Shown piece after piece: positions 22,912 to 31,392 of a stretch of 64,000 nt of DNA (position 1 is its first letter; every line of letters starts with the position of its first letter). The notes below the pieces were generated by a model that was not told where the DNA came from, did no database searches, and was given only the letters and a program-made list of their open reading frames with translations. The position numbers and the translations under genes were made by a program. The DNA is taken from contig CBFGTM010000013.1 in assembly GCA_965652025.1 (NCBI GenBank), forward strand, positions 6,255-70,254, read 5' to 3'. Source of the stretch: CAVVWJ01 sp965652025 (GTDB lineage Bacteria > Gemmatimonadota > Gemmatimonadetes > Gemmatimonadales > GWC2-71-9).

Positions 22912-24027
22912 ATGAGCAGCAGACTGCTGATCGGATGGCTGATACTCTCCCTGAGCGCCTGTAACTGGTCTCAGGAGCCGGTTCGAATCGGGCTGGCCGG
23001 CTCGCTCAGCGACCCGGTCGGCATTCCCATGAAGCGGGCCGCCGAGCTGGCCGCCGAGGAGATCAATGCCCGGGGTGGGATCGGGGGCCGGCCGCTGGAG
23101 CTGGTGGAGCGCGACGACTACGCCGATCCGGATTCCGCGGTGTTCGTGGCCACCGACCTCTACGAAGCCGGCGTGTCCGCCGTGATCGGGCATCTGTTTT
23201 CCACCACTACCATCGCGGCCTCTCCGGTATACAACGGCGGGCGAGACCCGGTGGCCGCGATTTCACCCTCCTCTTCGTCTCCTGAGATCTCGACCGCGGG
23301 AGACTATACCTTCCGCATCTGCCCCAGCGACCTGGCCCATGGTGGCGCGCTCGCCCGGTGGGTCTATGACACGCTTGGCCTCCATCGCGGTGCGGTGCTC
23401 TACCTCAACGACCAGTATGGCCGGGGCGTCCGGCAGGCTTTCGTGCGGGATTTCACTCGCCGAGGTGGCGAGCTGGTAGCGATCGATCCCTATCTGGGAG
23501 ACACGCCGGCGGTGGGGGCCTATCTGGACCGGCTGGTCAAGCTTGGCACGGCCCAGTTCCTGGTAGTTGCAGGGAATCGCGCCGAGGCCGAGGAGATCTT
23601 GCGGCAGACCCGGACCCGCGGGCTGCGGGTGCCGGTGCTCGGTGGCGACGGCCTGGAAGGCATCGAAGAGGCCGGAGCTATTGCGGAGGGCGTCTATCTC
23701 TCATCGGCCTACCTGCCCACCCTCAACACCCCGGCCAACCGGGCGTTCTTGCTGGCTTATCGCAAGAAGTACCCCAGTGCCGGACTGCCCAACCAACCGG
23801 CAGCGGCGACCTACGATGCCGTCTACCTGCTCCGGGACGTAATTGCCAGGGCAGGTCCCAAGCGGCAGGACGTGCGCCGCGCACTGGCCCGCCTCGGTAG
23901 CCAGGACCCTCCTTTTCGGGGAGTCACCGGCACAGTGGCTTTTGATATCCGGGGCGATGTCCCCTATCAGGCCGTGTACATCGGCATCGTCCAGGACGGC
24001 GGTGTTCATCTCGCGAGGACCCGGTGA
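22912..24027 (+). CDS. LivJ-type periplasmic binding lipoprotein
   Basis: A 371-residue branched-chain-amino-acid-type binding protein (Peripla_BP_6 fold). From ATG 22912 the signal peptide MSSRLLIGWLILSLSAC ends in a lipobox with Cys17. Typical landmarks are VRIGLAGSLSDP, AAELAAEEINARGGIGG, a central SPSSSSPEIS and YDAVYLLRDVI. It binds a small ligand, probably an amino acid or related compound, outside the membrane. No permease or ATPase gene is adjacent; instead the stop overlaps the start of a chemoreceptor gene (GTGA), suggesting that it presents a ligand to that receptor. Confidence 0.88.
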   Translation: MSSRLLIGWLILSLSACNWSQEPVRIGLAGSLSDPVGIPMKRAAELAAEEINARGGIGGRPLELVERDDYADPDSAVFVATDLYEAGVSAVIGHLFSTTTIAASPVYNGGRDPVAAISPSSSSPEISTAGDYTFRICPSDLAHGGALARWVYDTLGLHRGAVLYLNDQYGRGVRQAFVRDFTRRGGELVAIDPYLGDTPAVGAYLDRLVKLGTAQFLVVAGNRAEAEEILRQTRTRGLRVPVLGGDGLEGIEEAGAIAEGVYLSSAYLPTLNTPANRAFLLAYRKKYPSAGLPNQPAAATYDAVYLLRDVIARAGPKRQDVRRALARLGSQDPPFRGVTGTVAFDIRGDVPYQAVYIGIVQDGGVHLARTR

Positions 24028-25718
24028 AAATGCTCCAGAGTCTTCGCAGCCGGGTCATGTGGGGGATGGTCGTGCTCCTGGTCCTTGTGGCCGGGATTGC
24101 CCTGCTGGGGGTCAACTCTATCAGCTCTCTGAACCGGTCGGTCGATCAGGAGCTGTCCCTGCTGCTGGAGACCACCGATCTCAGCAACGGTCTGATCGCG
24201 TCGCTGAGCGGCGAGGTTCGTTCCGCAGAACAATATCTCCTGCGACCCACCGAGGCTGCCCGGCGGCGCTTCCGGGATGAAGGCGACTCGGCCTACGTCT
24301 ATCACCGTCGCTATCGAACCCTGCGAGCGCTCACCACCTCCGATCGCTATATCGTCAACAAGATTGCCTCCAACCAAGCCCAGTTGGAGGTGAACTACGC
24401 GATGGCTCACGCGCTGGCCGATCTGGGCCGGGTCGAGGAGGCGCGACGCGAAGCGGAGCGGGCGCGAGCCCCTTCGGACACTCTCCTGGGTGACGTTCGG
24501 GCACTGGCCCTGGCGCAGACCAACCGCTCCCTGGTGCGAGCCAACGAGCTGCGGCGGGAGGCGCAGCAGCGCCGCTCGCTGCTCTGGCTCCTCTTCTGTA
24601 CGTCCCTGGCCCTCGGTGCCATCACTTCAGTGCAGACCGTCCGCTGGGTGGATCTGCCGTTGCGACGCCTGGTCGGGGCAGCGGATCGGTTTGGCGCCGG
24701 CGACCTGCGTCGGGTGCAGCTGGGCAAGATGCCGACTGAGCTGGAGCAACTGGCTCGGGCCATGGACAGCATGGCCGGACGTCTCCGTGGGGTCGTGGTC
24801 TCGGTGGTGAAGGAAGCGAGCCAGATCGGCAACAGCGCCACCGACTTCTCGGCCATGAGCGAACAGCTCGCCGCGAGCAGTGGCCAGATCTCGACGGCCA
24901 TGGTCAAGATCGCGTCCAGTGCGGAACAGCAGGTGCAAGGGATGGAGAAGGCTGATGCACTGCTGCTCAGTCTCCGCCATATCGCCGAAACCAATGCCAC
25001 GGCGTCGGCCAAGATGGTCGAGTTGGGAGATCGGATCCGCGAACTGGCCGCCCGGCATCAATCGGATGTTGCCGCGGCCGGCCAGACCCTGCTCGACATC
25101 CAGCAGATCGTCGCCACCTCGGCCCGCCAGGTGCAGGAGCTGACCCGGCTCTCCGAGCCGATTACCGCGTTCATCGATCTCATCCGCCAGATCTCGACCC
25201 AGACCAATCTGTTGGCGCTCAACGCCGCCATCGAGGCGGCACGGGCGGGGGAGCATGGGCGGGGATTTGCTGTCGTGGCTGAGGAAGTCCGGCGGCTCGC
25301 CGACTCCAGCGCCAGTGCCGCGGAAGATGTGGCCAAGACCGTCCAGTTCATCCGGGGTCAGGTCCGGGAGGTCTCCACCACCATGGATGCAGGTTCAGCC
25401 CGGGTGCAGGGGATCGAGCTGGTGGCCAAGGCGGCGGCGCGAGCACTGGAGGAGATCGCAGCCGCGGTACAGCAAGTCCACACCGCGGCCGGAGAGGTGG
25501 TACGGGAGGCCGAAGCCAATCGAACGATTGTGGCGGAACTGGGAGAGCGGACTCAGGAGGTAAGTCAGGCAGCCAGCGAGCATGCCTCAGCCAGTGAGCA
25601 GGTCACCGCCGCTGCTGAACAGCAAACCGCCTCGACTCAGGAGATGGCCGCGTCTGCCGGAGACCTGCTCCAGGGGGCCACTCGTCTGACGGCCTTGATG
25701 CAGGACTTCAAGACGTAG
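24024..25718 (+). CDS. Methyl-accepting chemotaxis protein
   Basis: A 564-residue chemoreceptor, GTG start at 24024 inside the previous stop. A transmembrane helix at about residues 11-31, a periplasmic four-helix-type sensor domain (to about 185), a second transmembrane helix (LLWLLFCTSLALGAITS, about 188-205), HAMP, then a long signalling coiled coil. The hairpin tip is present: DLIRQISTQTNLLALNAAIEAARAGE with GFAVVAEEVRRLA following. It controls CheA or another histidine kinase. Coupling to a binding-protein gene with no transporter suggests indirect sensing of that ligand. Confidence 0.93.
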   Translation: MKMLQSLRSRVMWGMVVLLVLVAGIALLGVNSISSLNRSVDQELSLLLETTDLSNGLIASLSGEVRSAEQYLLRPTEAARRRFRDEGDSAYVYHRRYRTLRALTTSDRYIVNKIASNQAQLEVNYAMAHALADLGRVEEARREAERARAPSDTLLGDVRALALAQTNRSLVRANELRREAQQRRSLLWLLFCTSLALGAITSVQTVRWVDLPLRRLVGAADRFGAGDLRRVQLGKMPTELEQLARAMDSMAGRLRGVVVSVVKEASQIGNSATDFSAMSEQLAASSGQISTAMVKIASSAEQQVQGMEKADALLLSLRHIAETNATASAKMVELGDRIRELAARHQSDVAAAGQTLLDIQQIVATSARQVQELTRLSEPITAFIDLIRQISTQTNLLALNAAIEAARAGEHGRGFAVVAEEVRRLADSSASAAEDVAKTVQFIRGQVREVSTTMDAGSARVQGIELVAKAAARALEEIAAAVQQVHTAAGEVVREAEANRTIVAELGERTQEVSQAASEHASASEQVTAAAEQQTASTQEMAASAGDLLQGATRLTALMQDFKT

Positions 25719-25728
25719 CCGCCAGCAG

Positions 25729-26100
25729 CTACTTCTTGCGGCGGGCCTTTACCGGCTTCTTCATCGCCTTGGCCGGGCTGATGCGCTTGACCGGCTTGCC
25801 CTTAGCCCGCGCCTTGGCCCGCTGGCTCCGCTCTCGATCAGCGGCCTTGTCCAATCGCTTCTGCTCTGCCGCATGGACCTCAGCCAGAATCCGGTCCCCC
25901 TCTTCCATCCCCAGCAAACCTCGCCGGGTGGCATATCGAATCAGTTCCTCGGCGTCTGCCACGTTGAATTCCCCGACCCGCGCCGCGGCCCGGATGATAC
26001 TCCCGAGGGCATCAGCCACCGGGCTCCGAAGGACGTTGGCGATGCCGGGAAGCGTTTCCAACAAAGTTGAGATCTGTGAACCACCGAGCTCCGATACCAC
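25729..26100 (-). CDS. Small protein with a histone-H1-like Lys-rich tail
   Basis: A 123-residue protein from GTG 26100 with AGGAGG six bases upstream. Residues 1-75 are a helical domain I do not recognise (LETLPGIANVLRSPVADALG, then FNVADAEELIRYATRRG). Residues 78-123 are very rich in Lys, Arg, Ala and Pro (KAMKKPVKARRKK at the end), like eukaryotic H1 or bacterial Hc1-type tails, so nucleic-acid binding is plausible. Convergent with the chemoreceptor gene, 10 bp apart. Confidence 0.65.
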   Translation of the reverse strand: MVSELGGSQISTLLETLPGIANVLRSPVADALGSIIRAAARVGEFNVADAEELIRYATRRGLLGMEEGDRILAEVHAAEQKRLDKAADRERSQRAKARAKGKPVKRISPAKAMKKPVKARRKK

Positions 26101-26220
26101 TGGGGACCTCCTGCTGACGAACTAGGAACCGAACGACCGGCCGCCGGCCTCACCCGGGCGATTGCCACTGGGGACGGAATTCTCACACCATGGACACGGC
26201 GGCGCTAGTAGTATGGATTA

Positions 26221-26637
26221 CTACTTCGTAATTCGGAGCTGAGCCCGCTCGTCATAGGCCCGATGCGGGAGGCAGTAGAGTTGGTAGATACCGGGGGGGA
26301 CCCGGGGTACGACAATGCGGTACTCGGCGCCTTCCGACGTGAGCAGCGGACTGCTCAAATCGGCGGTTCGACGGTTCATGGCTCCGTTGAGTGCTTCGCG
26401 GGTAGCCTCACTGAGACCGGCTCCCTCGAAGACAACGCTATGGGGCACCCCGCCACCGGCCCGGAAGCGGAGAACGTCGCCCGGGCGTGCCGTAATGAGC
26501 GGAGGGGTAAACCGGTAGGTTTCCTTCTCCGCGTCGGCTTCGATTCTGATGTCGTGAAGCCGTTGGGCATGGGCCTGAGGCACGGCCAGGACAAGCAGGC
26601 CGGTCACGCTCGCGAGAATCATGCGGATCTGCTGCAT
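26221..26637 (-). CDS. Plastocyanin-like cupredoxin, exported
   Basis: A 138-residue protein with a signal peptide ending AHAQ (residue 25). The beta-sandwich has the blue-copper pattern: one His in GVPHSVVFEG (His66), then Cys122 and His125 in YCLPHRAY. These three are the equatorial ligands of type 1 copper. The usual axial Met four to five residues after the second His is absent (Asp/Glu there), so the site may have a different axial ligand or none. Probable periplasmic electron carrier or copper-binding protein. Monocistronic. Confidence 0.75.
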   Translation of the reverse strand: MQQIRMILASVTGLLVLAVPQAHAQRLHDIRIEADAEKETYRFTPPLITARPGDVLRFRAGGGVPHSVVFEGAGLSEATREALNGAMNRRTADLSSPLLTSEGAEYRIVVPRVPPGIYQLYCLPHRAYDERAQLRITK

Positions 26638-26749
26638 CTACACTCCTCGAAGGTCTGCGGATGCTTTCGCGGAACCAGGATTTTCCATACATTGAGAGTG
26701 GCGGGTTGAGCCAGTTTCATGCCACCCAAACCCGCTGGAAGGACCGGCT

Positions 26750-27013
26750 GTGGGGCGTCGGGGCATTAAGGAATACCGAGCGCCCGAGGCGCTCATCCTG
26801 ATCGCGGCGGACCGAGACCAGAAGCCTCTGGTTTGTCCCTCCTGTAGCTCCCTCGAAGTCGATAGAACCCCGGAACGCTCCAGCTCCGAAGACGCCCCTG
26901 GCGGTCGAGTTACCCTGCACTGCACCACCTGTGGTCGGATCGCGGCCTACATACCCCGCACTCTCAGCCGCTCGTCTCTACCCGAGTCCCCCCGGCCTTC
27001 ACATACGACCTGA
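26750..27013 (+). CDS. Small zinc-ribbon protein
   Basis: An 87-residue protein from GTG 26750, with GGAAGGA about 7 nt upstream. It holds two CxxC knuckles, CPSC near residue 29 and CTTC near residue 58, spaced as in a zinc ribbon, with Ser/Arg-rich flanks. Function unknown. Its end is 19 bp from the convergent lepB stop. Confidence 0.55.
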   Translation: MGRRGIKEYRAPEALILIAADRDQKPLVCPSCSSLEVDRTPERSSSEDAPGGRVTLHCTTCGRIAAYIPRTLSRSSLPESPRPSHTT

Positions 27014-27031
27014 CGGGAAGATCCGTTCTTC

Positions 27032-27754
27032 CTACTCGGGCGACGTAAACAACCGTCCCCACCGAACGGCGGTCAGAAAGGGCAGAGCCCGCCAACTGCT
27101 GGGATCGTAGCTGAAGTAGACGACCAGTGGCTTTCCCCGCACGTTCGTGCGAGGCAGGAACCCCCAATATCGACCATCATAGGAGCTGTCCCGGTTGTCG
27201 CCCATCATGAAGAACGAGTCCCTTGGCACTACGATGGGACCCCATTCCTGCAGATCCGGCTGATACGTGGAGGGGTTCCGATTAACCAGGTGCGGCAGCT
27301 GCCACTCCCGCATCTTGGCGCGCTGGATCGGGTCTTCCGAGCGGGTGGGGTCGGAGTGCACCGCATAGGGCTCCTGAACCCGCTGACCATTCCGAAAGAG
27401 CTCGCCGTTCTCCATGCTGAGTGTATCACCAGGCATGCCGATCAGCCGCTTCACAACCTTGAGTCCCTCCTCCTCCACCGAATCGAATACCAGGATGTCA
27501 TCCCGCCGAGGCTCGCGAACAGCTGGGAGGCGGGCGTGAATGAGCGGCACCTCGGCTCCGTAGAGGGCCTTGTTGACGAACAGGAAGTCGCCGATGAGGA
27601 GCGTGTTTTCCATGCTGCCAGACGGAATCCGGAAGGCCTCCACCAGAAACGTTCGGAGAAAAAACCAGACCACCAGAGCAACGACGATCGATTTGGTCCA
27701 GTCCCAGAGCCAGTGAATCAGCGACCGGGTGTGGGCGGCAGTTCCTGCGGTCAT
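27032..27754 (-). CDS. lepB: Signal peptidase I
   Basis: A 240-residue membrane serine protease that cleaves signal peptides of exported proteins. One N-terminal transmembrane helix (about residues 20-37), then the catalytic Ser47 in FRIPSGSMENTL, the general-base Lys102 in KVVKRLIGMPGD, and box E GDNRDSSYDGRYWG. The periplasmic insert is slightly longer than in Gram-positive enzymes. GAGGA lies about 10 nt before ATG 27754. It serves the many exported proteins in the window. Confidence 0.95.
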   Translation of the reverse strand: MTAGTAAHTRSLIHWLWDWTKSIVVALVVWFFLRTFLVEAFRIPSGSMENTLLIGDFLFVNKALYGAEVPLIHARLPAVREPRRDDILVFDSVEEEGLKVVKRLIGMPGDTLSMENGELFRNGQRVQEPYAVHSDPTRSEDPIQRAKMREWQLPHLVNRNPSTYQPDLQEWGPIVVPRDSFFMMGDNRDSSYDGRYWGFLPRTNVRGKPLVVYFSYDPSSWRALPFLTAVRWGRLFTSPE

Positions 27755-27820
27755 GGCAACAGCGTCCTCTGGTTGAAAGGGGTCTGCGGCAGACTGGAAT
27801 TTACCACCGCGGCACCCGCC

Positions 27821-29404
27821 CTATGGAACCGCGGTGAGTGGGGCGGTGATGGGCGACTCCAGCCGGGCAATCGGATACCGGGATCCGGCCCTGAGCTCGC
27901 GATCCAGCAGGTTCCAGGTCACGAATCCGTCCTCCGATTCAGGCTCCAGCAGATACGCCGCCAGAGTACCGAGAGGCTGGTCGGTCCTGACCAGAAATAC
28001 TCCCTCGGGGACCAGGCTGTCCACGCTTCCCGGCTGCCATCGGCCTTCTAGCAGTACCGGCCTATGTCCCTCGAAGAGGGAGTCGGTCTGGACCTTCTCT
28101 ACTCGGAATAGCTGCAGCTGGGTACGCCACGGTGCCGTCGTCCGTTCCACCGCGACATCATGACGGCGGAGCAGGGCTACCAGCCGGGAGAACCGTGCGG
28201 GCAGAAGGTAACCGGCAGGTCTCGAGACGCTGCGGTCGGCGATGAACCGGTCGTAGACCGGCATGCTGATGGCGCGATACACTCCGGTGCGCTGGCGGCG
28301 GGCGTAGCCTCCCGCCCCTTCACCTGCATCCCGGGTCAGCTCGGCGATGACCGGCAGTGTCCGCGGAGGAGCGAGGCGGGACCGGACCGCAACCGAATCA
28401 GCCCTTTGGCCATCGGACGCCTGGACCAGGCGCCGAATCACTTCTTTTTGCTCGGCGGCCAGCTGCAGGATCTCGGAGACGAAGTTGTACGTGGCCCTGA
28501 TCCGGGTCCCGAAGTCGGCGTTGCTGTAGCCCTCACTGAGAATCGAGAGCCGGCCGCGGAGACCCATCCAGTTGGTGCCGAACCGTGGCCGGGCATCGTA
28601 GGTCTCCCAGCCCAGCGCCAGGGAGTCTGGATTCTGGTTCCGAAAGTTGCCGTAACTGAAGGTCTTCTGGCGATGCCTCTGCTCCATCCGACGCTGTACC
28701 TGCGGCAGGAAGCGGTCCCGCACGAACGTGACTGACGGATTGGTGTTGGGGTTGAGGCCAGGAGCGTAGGTGAGAACGTACCCGTGATAGCTGCCGTTGG
28801 TGGTATGCAGGTCGATGAAGAGGTCAGGATCCCAGGACGCTATCAACGAAGCTGCGCCTCGGGTCTCGGGCGCTTCCATCTTGACGTAGTCGCGATTGAG
28901 ATTGAGCCCCTGGCCATTCGGGTTTTGACCCACTCGGTCAGGCCCATTTTGGCCCGGTCGATTTTTCTCTCCCGGACCCCACTGCTCGTTTCCGTCGGTG
29001 TTGTAAATCGGGACCACCAGCAGGATCATGGCGTCGAGGAGCCGGCTCAAGGGCCCGGTGGCGAGGTCACGCAGCAGCATCTGGGAGGCTTCCTTTCCCT
29101 CTACCTCGCCGGCGTGGATGTTCCCCTGCAGGTAGACCACCAGCTTGCCGGTCCGACGGGCGTCGGCGGCAGTGGACACCATCGGCCTTGAAACCACTAC
29201 GTAGGGCACCCGGCGGCTCTTAGGGCTGGTGGCTAGAGTTTCCATTCGGACGTCGCGGGAGCGCCGCTGCAGCGAGTCCAGGAAGGACCGAACGTCGGCG
29301 TAGGCTGAGGTCTCCCGAAAATCGGTGCGCTCCGGCCTGGTTGTCTGTGCCGCCAGAGGTGGTGCCAGCAGGGCCAGCAGCATACCCACTTCAACGCACC
29401 GCAT
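27821..29404 (-). CDS. Secreted M14-type zinc carboxypeptidase
   Basis: A 527-residue protein with a signal peptide (ends PPLAAQ, about residue 20). The M14 domain covers about residues 30-330: zinc motif HxxE in GNIHAGEVEGKEA, substrate Arg/Asn region LNLNRDYVK, and the third ligand His in FIDLHTTNGSYH. The C-terminal 200 residues are a beta-rich domain of unknown role. Predicted periplasmic or extracellular metallocarboxypeptidase. Its start overlaps the end of the upstream gene by 14 bp, so the two are translationally coupled. Confidence 0.88.
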   Translation of the reverse strand: MRCVEVGMLLALLAPPLAAQTTRPERTDFRETSAYADVRSFLDSLQRRSRDVRMETLATSPKSRRVPYVVVSRPMVSTAADARRTGKLVVYLQGNIHAGEVEGKEASQMLLRDLATGPLSRLLDAMILLVVPIYNTDGNEQWGPGEKNRPGQNGPDRVGQNPNGQGLNLNRDYVKMEAPETRGAASLIASWDPDLFIDLHTTNGSYHGYVLTYAPGLNPNTNPSVTFVRDRFLPQVQRRMEQRHRQKTFSYGNFRNQNPDSLALGWETYDARPRFGTNWMGLRGRLSILSEGYSNADFGTRIRATYNFVSEILQLAAEQKEVIRRLVQASDGQRADSVAVRSRLAPPRTLPVIAELTRDAGEGAGGYARRQRTGVYRAISMPVYDRFIADRSVSRPAGYLLPARFSRLVALLRRHDVAVERTTAPWRTQLQLFRVEKVQTDSLFEGHRPVLLEGRWQPGSVDSLVPEGVFLVRTDQPLGTLAAYLLEPESEDGFVTWNLLDRELRAGSRYPIARLESPITAPLTAVP

Positions 29405-31139
29405 CAGCCCTCGCCGGAACCAGAATTCGGGTCGTCACCACATCCGGAAAATCTCGGTCCATCGTAAAGGTCACCTCCGGCGTCAGGATCGGGTACATCG
29501 AAGTCCGCAGTGTCTGGCCGGAGGAACCGTTATACCGGGCCCAGGCATTGCGCAGCACCGGCTCCGCTGGAATGCGCGAGGGATCCTCGGCGTGGCGCAG
29601 GAGCAGAGCGGTGGTCGCCCCGGGAGCGGGGAGTGCCTCCCCCAGGGCCCGAATCAGGGCATAGCCGATTGTGTGCTGGTCCTGTGACCCCGGCCGGGCC
29701 AGGTCGGCCCGCTTCTCCAGTTCGCCGAGCGTGAGGAGCGGCCACCGGACCGCGACTGGCCCAAGGATCCGCTCGGCGCTCCACTCGGCGAAACCCTCGG
29801 CCAGGTGAGGCTGCACTCCGGGCAACTCGACAAAAGCAGAGTCTCGTGGTGCCAGCCCGCGGGCAAACAGCTCGAGCTGACGACGGCGGAATAGCAGGTG
29901 CTGCCATTCATGAATCACCGCTCCGATGGCCAACAGGGGTGAGTATCCCGGATCAATCGCAACGGCATCGCGAGGCTCGAGAAAACCGTTCAGACTCTCC
30001 CGGGATTGCCGCGGGACTGTAGTAAGACGGAGATTCTCCGAGCCGTTACGCAGAAGCGTCAGGCTGGTATCCCCTCGTGGCAGCCAGCGCAGACTGCGCA
30101 GCAACGCCCCCTGTCCGTGCTGCCGGAGCCACTCGGTGGCATTCGGATTGCGGGCGGATACCAGCCGGGAGAAGAGCTCCGGTGGTATTCCATACTGGGG
30201 GACGGCCTGGGGATACCCGAACCACCGGGTCTCTATTCGGGGCAGGTCGGGGTCGAATCCCTGGCCGGCTACGGAAGTCCAGTCGGTCCGAACCAGCTCC
30301 CGGAGTGATTTGGCCTGTGGCAGCCACGGTTCATTGAGAAAGAACCCGATGACCTCGGTATACCAGTGGAGCGCTTCGGTGTACCCGCGAAGGAATATCA
30401 ATACGGCGGCTGTGGAGTTCGAATCGGAGCGCCACATGTCCGTGCGAGTGGCGGCGAAGGCGGAGGAGTCGGTGGCCGCCAAAACCGCCAATGCATACAT
30501 GCCCCGGAGCAACGTCTCCTCGTTGACCGAATCGACCGCTGAGGGAATTCTGTGGGCAGCGCCGAGCGCTGCGCGGACAGCGCGCCAATGGATCCCGGGC
30601 ATGCGTAGCCGGGCCCAGTCGAGCGCGGCATCGTGAAGGTCTACGATCCATTCGCCGCGAGGACGAAACAGGCGATCGAATCGAGCCCTCGTCGTGTCCG
30701 ACGGGATAGAAGCTCGGATAGACTCGAGGGTGCGGCGGCTGGCCTGGAGAAGCTCGGTCCGGCGATACAGGCCCATGACATGGAACGAGCGCTCGGCCGA
30801 GAGGGCGGGGTCGCTGAGCGGCTCTACCCCGCTCCATCGTGCCGCCTCCCGGTAGGCACGAGTGGTGAATGAATCCGGAAAGGCGCTGGCCGCCGCCCTA
30901 GCCCACGGACCGGGGATCCGGATAACCGAGTCGTTGCGACCCATTATGATTTGGCGCAGCGTGAAGCGCGGAAGTTCGGCTACCTCAGTGCTGGGAGGAG
31001 GTGCCTGAGCCCCAGCCAGAGAGGCATTCCATGACAGCAGCAGCCCGAGCTGGAGGGTAAGTGCGATGACTGACGACCCGAAGCCGGCACCCCGGCGCCA
31101 GGTGCCGCCGCTAATGGACCGGCTGGGCGAACTGTGCAA
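29391..31139 (-). CDS. Exported putative HExxH metallopeptidase
   Basis: About 582 residues if the TTG at 31139 is used; the true start is unclear, because no ATG or GTG lies just before the hydrophobic signal segment (IALTLQLGLLLSW, ending LAGAQ). The middle has HEWQH in AVIHEWQHLLFRR, followed about 35 residues later by EGFAEWSAERI, the pattern of a gluzincin zinc site. I recognise no named family. The first part of the gene overlaps the divergent small gene at 31066. It is coupled to the downstream M14 peptidase, suggesting a two-enzyme secreted proteolysis unit. Confidence 0.65.
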   Translation of the reverse strand: MHSSPSRSISGGTWRRGAGFGSSVIALTLQLGLLLSWNASLAGAQAPPPSTEVAELPRFTLRQIIMGRNDSVIRIPGPWARAAASAFPDSFTTRAYREAARWSGVEPLSDPALSAERSFHVMGLYRRTELLQASRRTLESIRASIPSDTTRARFDRLFRPRGEWIVDLHDAALDWARLRMPGIHWRAVRAALGAAHRIPSAVDSVNEETLLRGMYALAVLAATDSSAFAATRTDMWRSDSNSTAAVLIFLRGYTEALHWYTEVIGFFLNEPWLPQAKSLRELVRTDWTSVAGQGFDPDLPRIETRWFGYPQAVPQYGIPPELFSRLVSARNPNATEWLRQHGQGALLRSLRWLPRGDTSLTLLRNGSENLRLTTVPRQSRESLNGFLEPRDAVAIDPGYSPLLAIGAVIHEWQHLLFRRRQLELFARGLAPRDSAFVELPGVQPHLAEGFAEWSAERILGPVAVRWPLLTLGELEKRADLARPGSQDQHTIGYALIRALGEALPAPGATTALLLRHAEDPSRIPAEPVLRNAWARYNGSSGQTLRTSMYPILTPEVTFTMDRDFPDVVTTRILVPARADAVR

Positions 31140-31392
31140 GGCAGGAAAGGATAGTGCCACGTATCTCTGGCAGGTGCCGGATGACGAGAGCGTTCGGCGA
31201 AAGATCGCAAGCATCCTGCAGGAGATCAAAGCCGAGGCTGCCAAGGGCGGGCGGCAGGAGATGGGACGGCTGGCCACCGAGCTGGAGGGTGCTCTCCGGG
31301 TGTCGGCCAGCCCGCAGCAGGTCGAGCTGCTCCAGGACGGGTTCGACCGGCTGCTTCGGCTCTGGGCAGCGGCGAAGAGCGGGCTGTTTTAG
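31066..31392 (+). CDS. Small helical protein, Hpt-like (no phosphoacceptor His)
   Basis: A 108-residue all-helical protein; ATG 31066 has a good GGAGGG eight bases upstream. The segment ILQEIKAEAAKGG, then MGRLATELEGAL, resembles the Hpt helix pair (HxxKG followed by LaxLaxxLE), but the phosphoacceptor His position is Gln. A similar protein is encoded at 37102-37467, at the other end of the RND efflux operon. It overlaps the divergent peptidase-like gene at its start and the end of the MFP gene by 4 bp. Role unknown. Confidence 0.6.
   Translation: MTDDPKPAPRRQVPPLMDRLGELCKAGKDSATYLWQVPDDESVRRKIASILQEIKAEAAKGGRQEMGRLATELEGALRVSASPQQVELLQDGFDRLLRLWAAAKSGLF

Noticed and set aside
31140..31277. 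Extension of the HExxH protein to the first ATG at 31277
   Set aside because: It would place 70 residues before the signal peptide and lie inside the well-supported small gene at 31066-31392.
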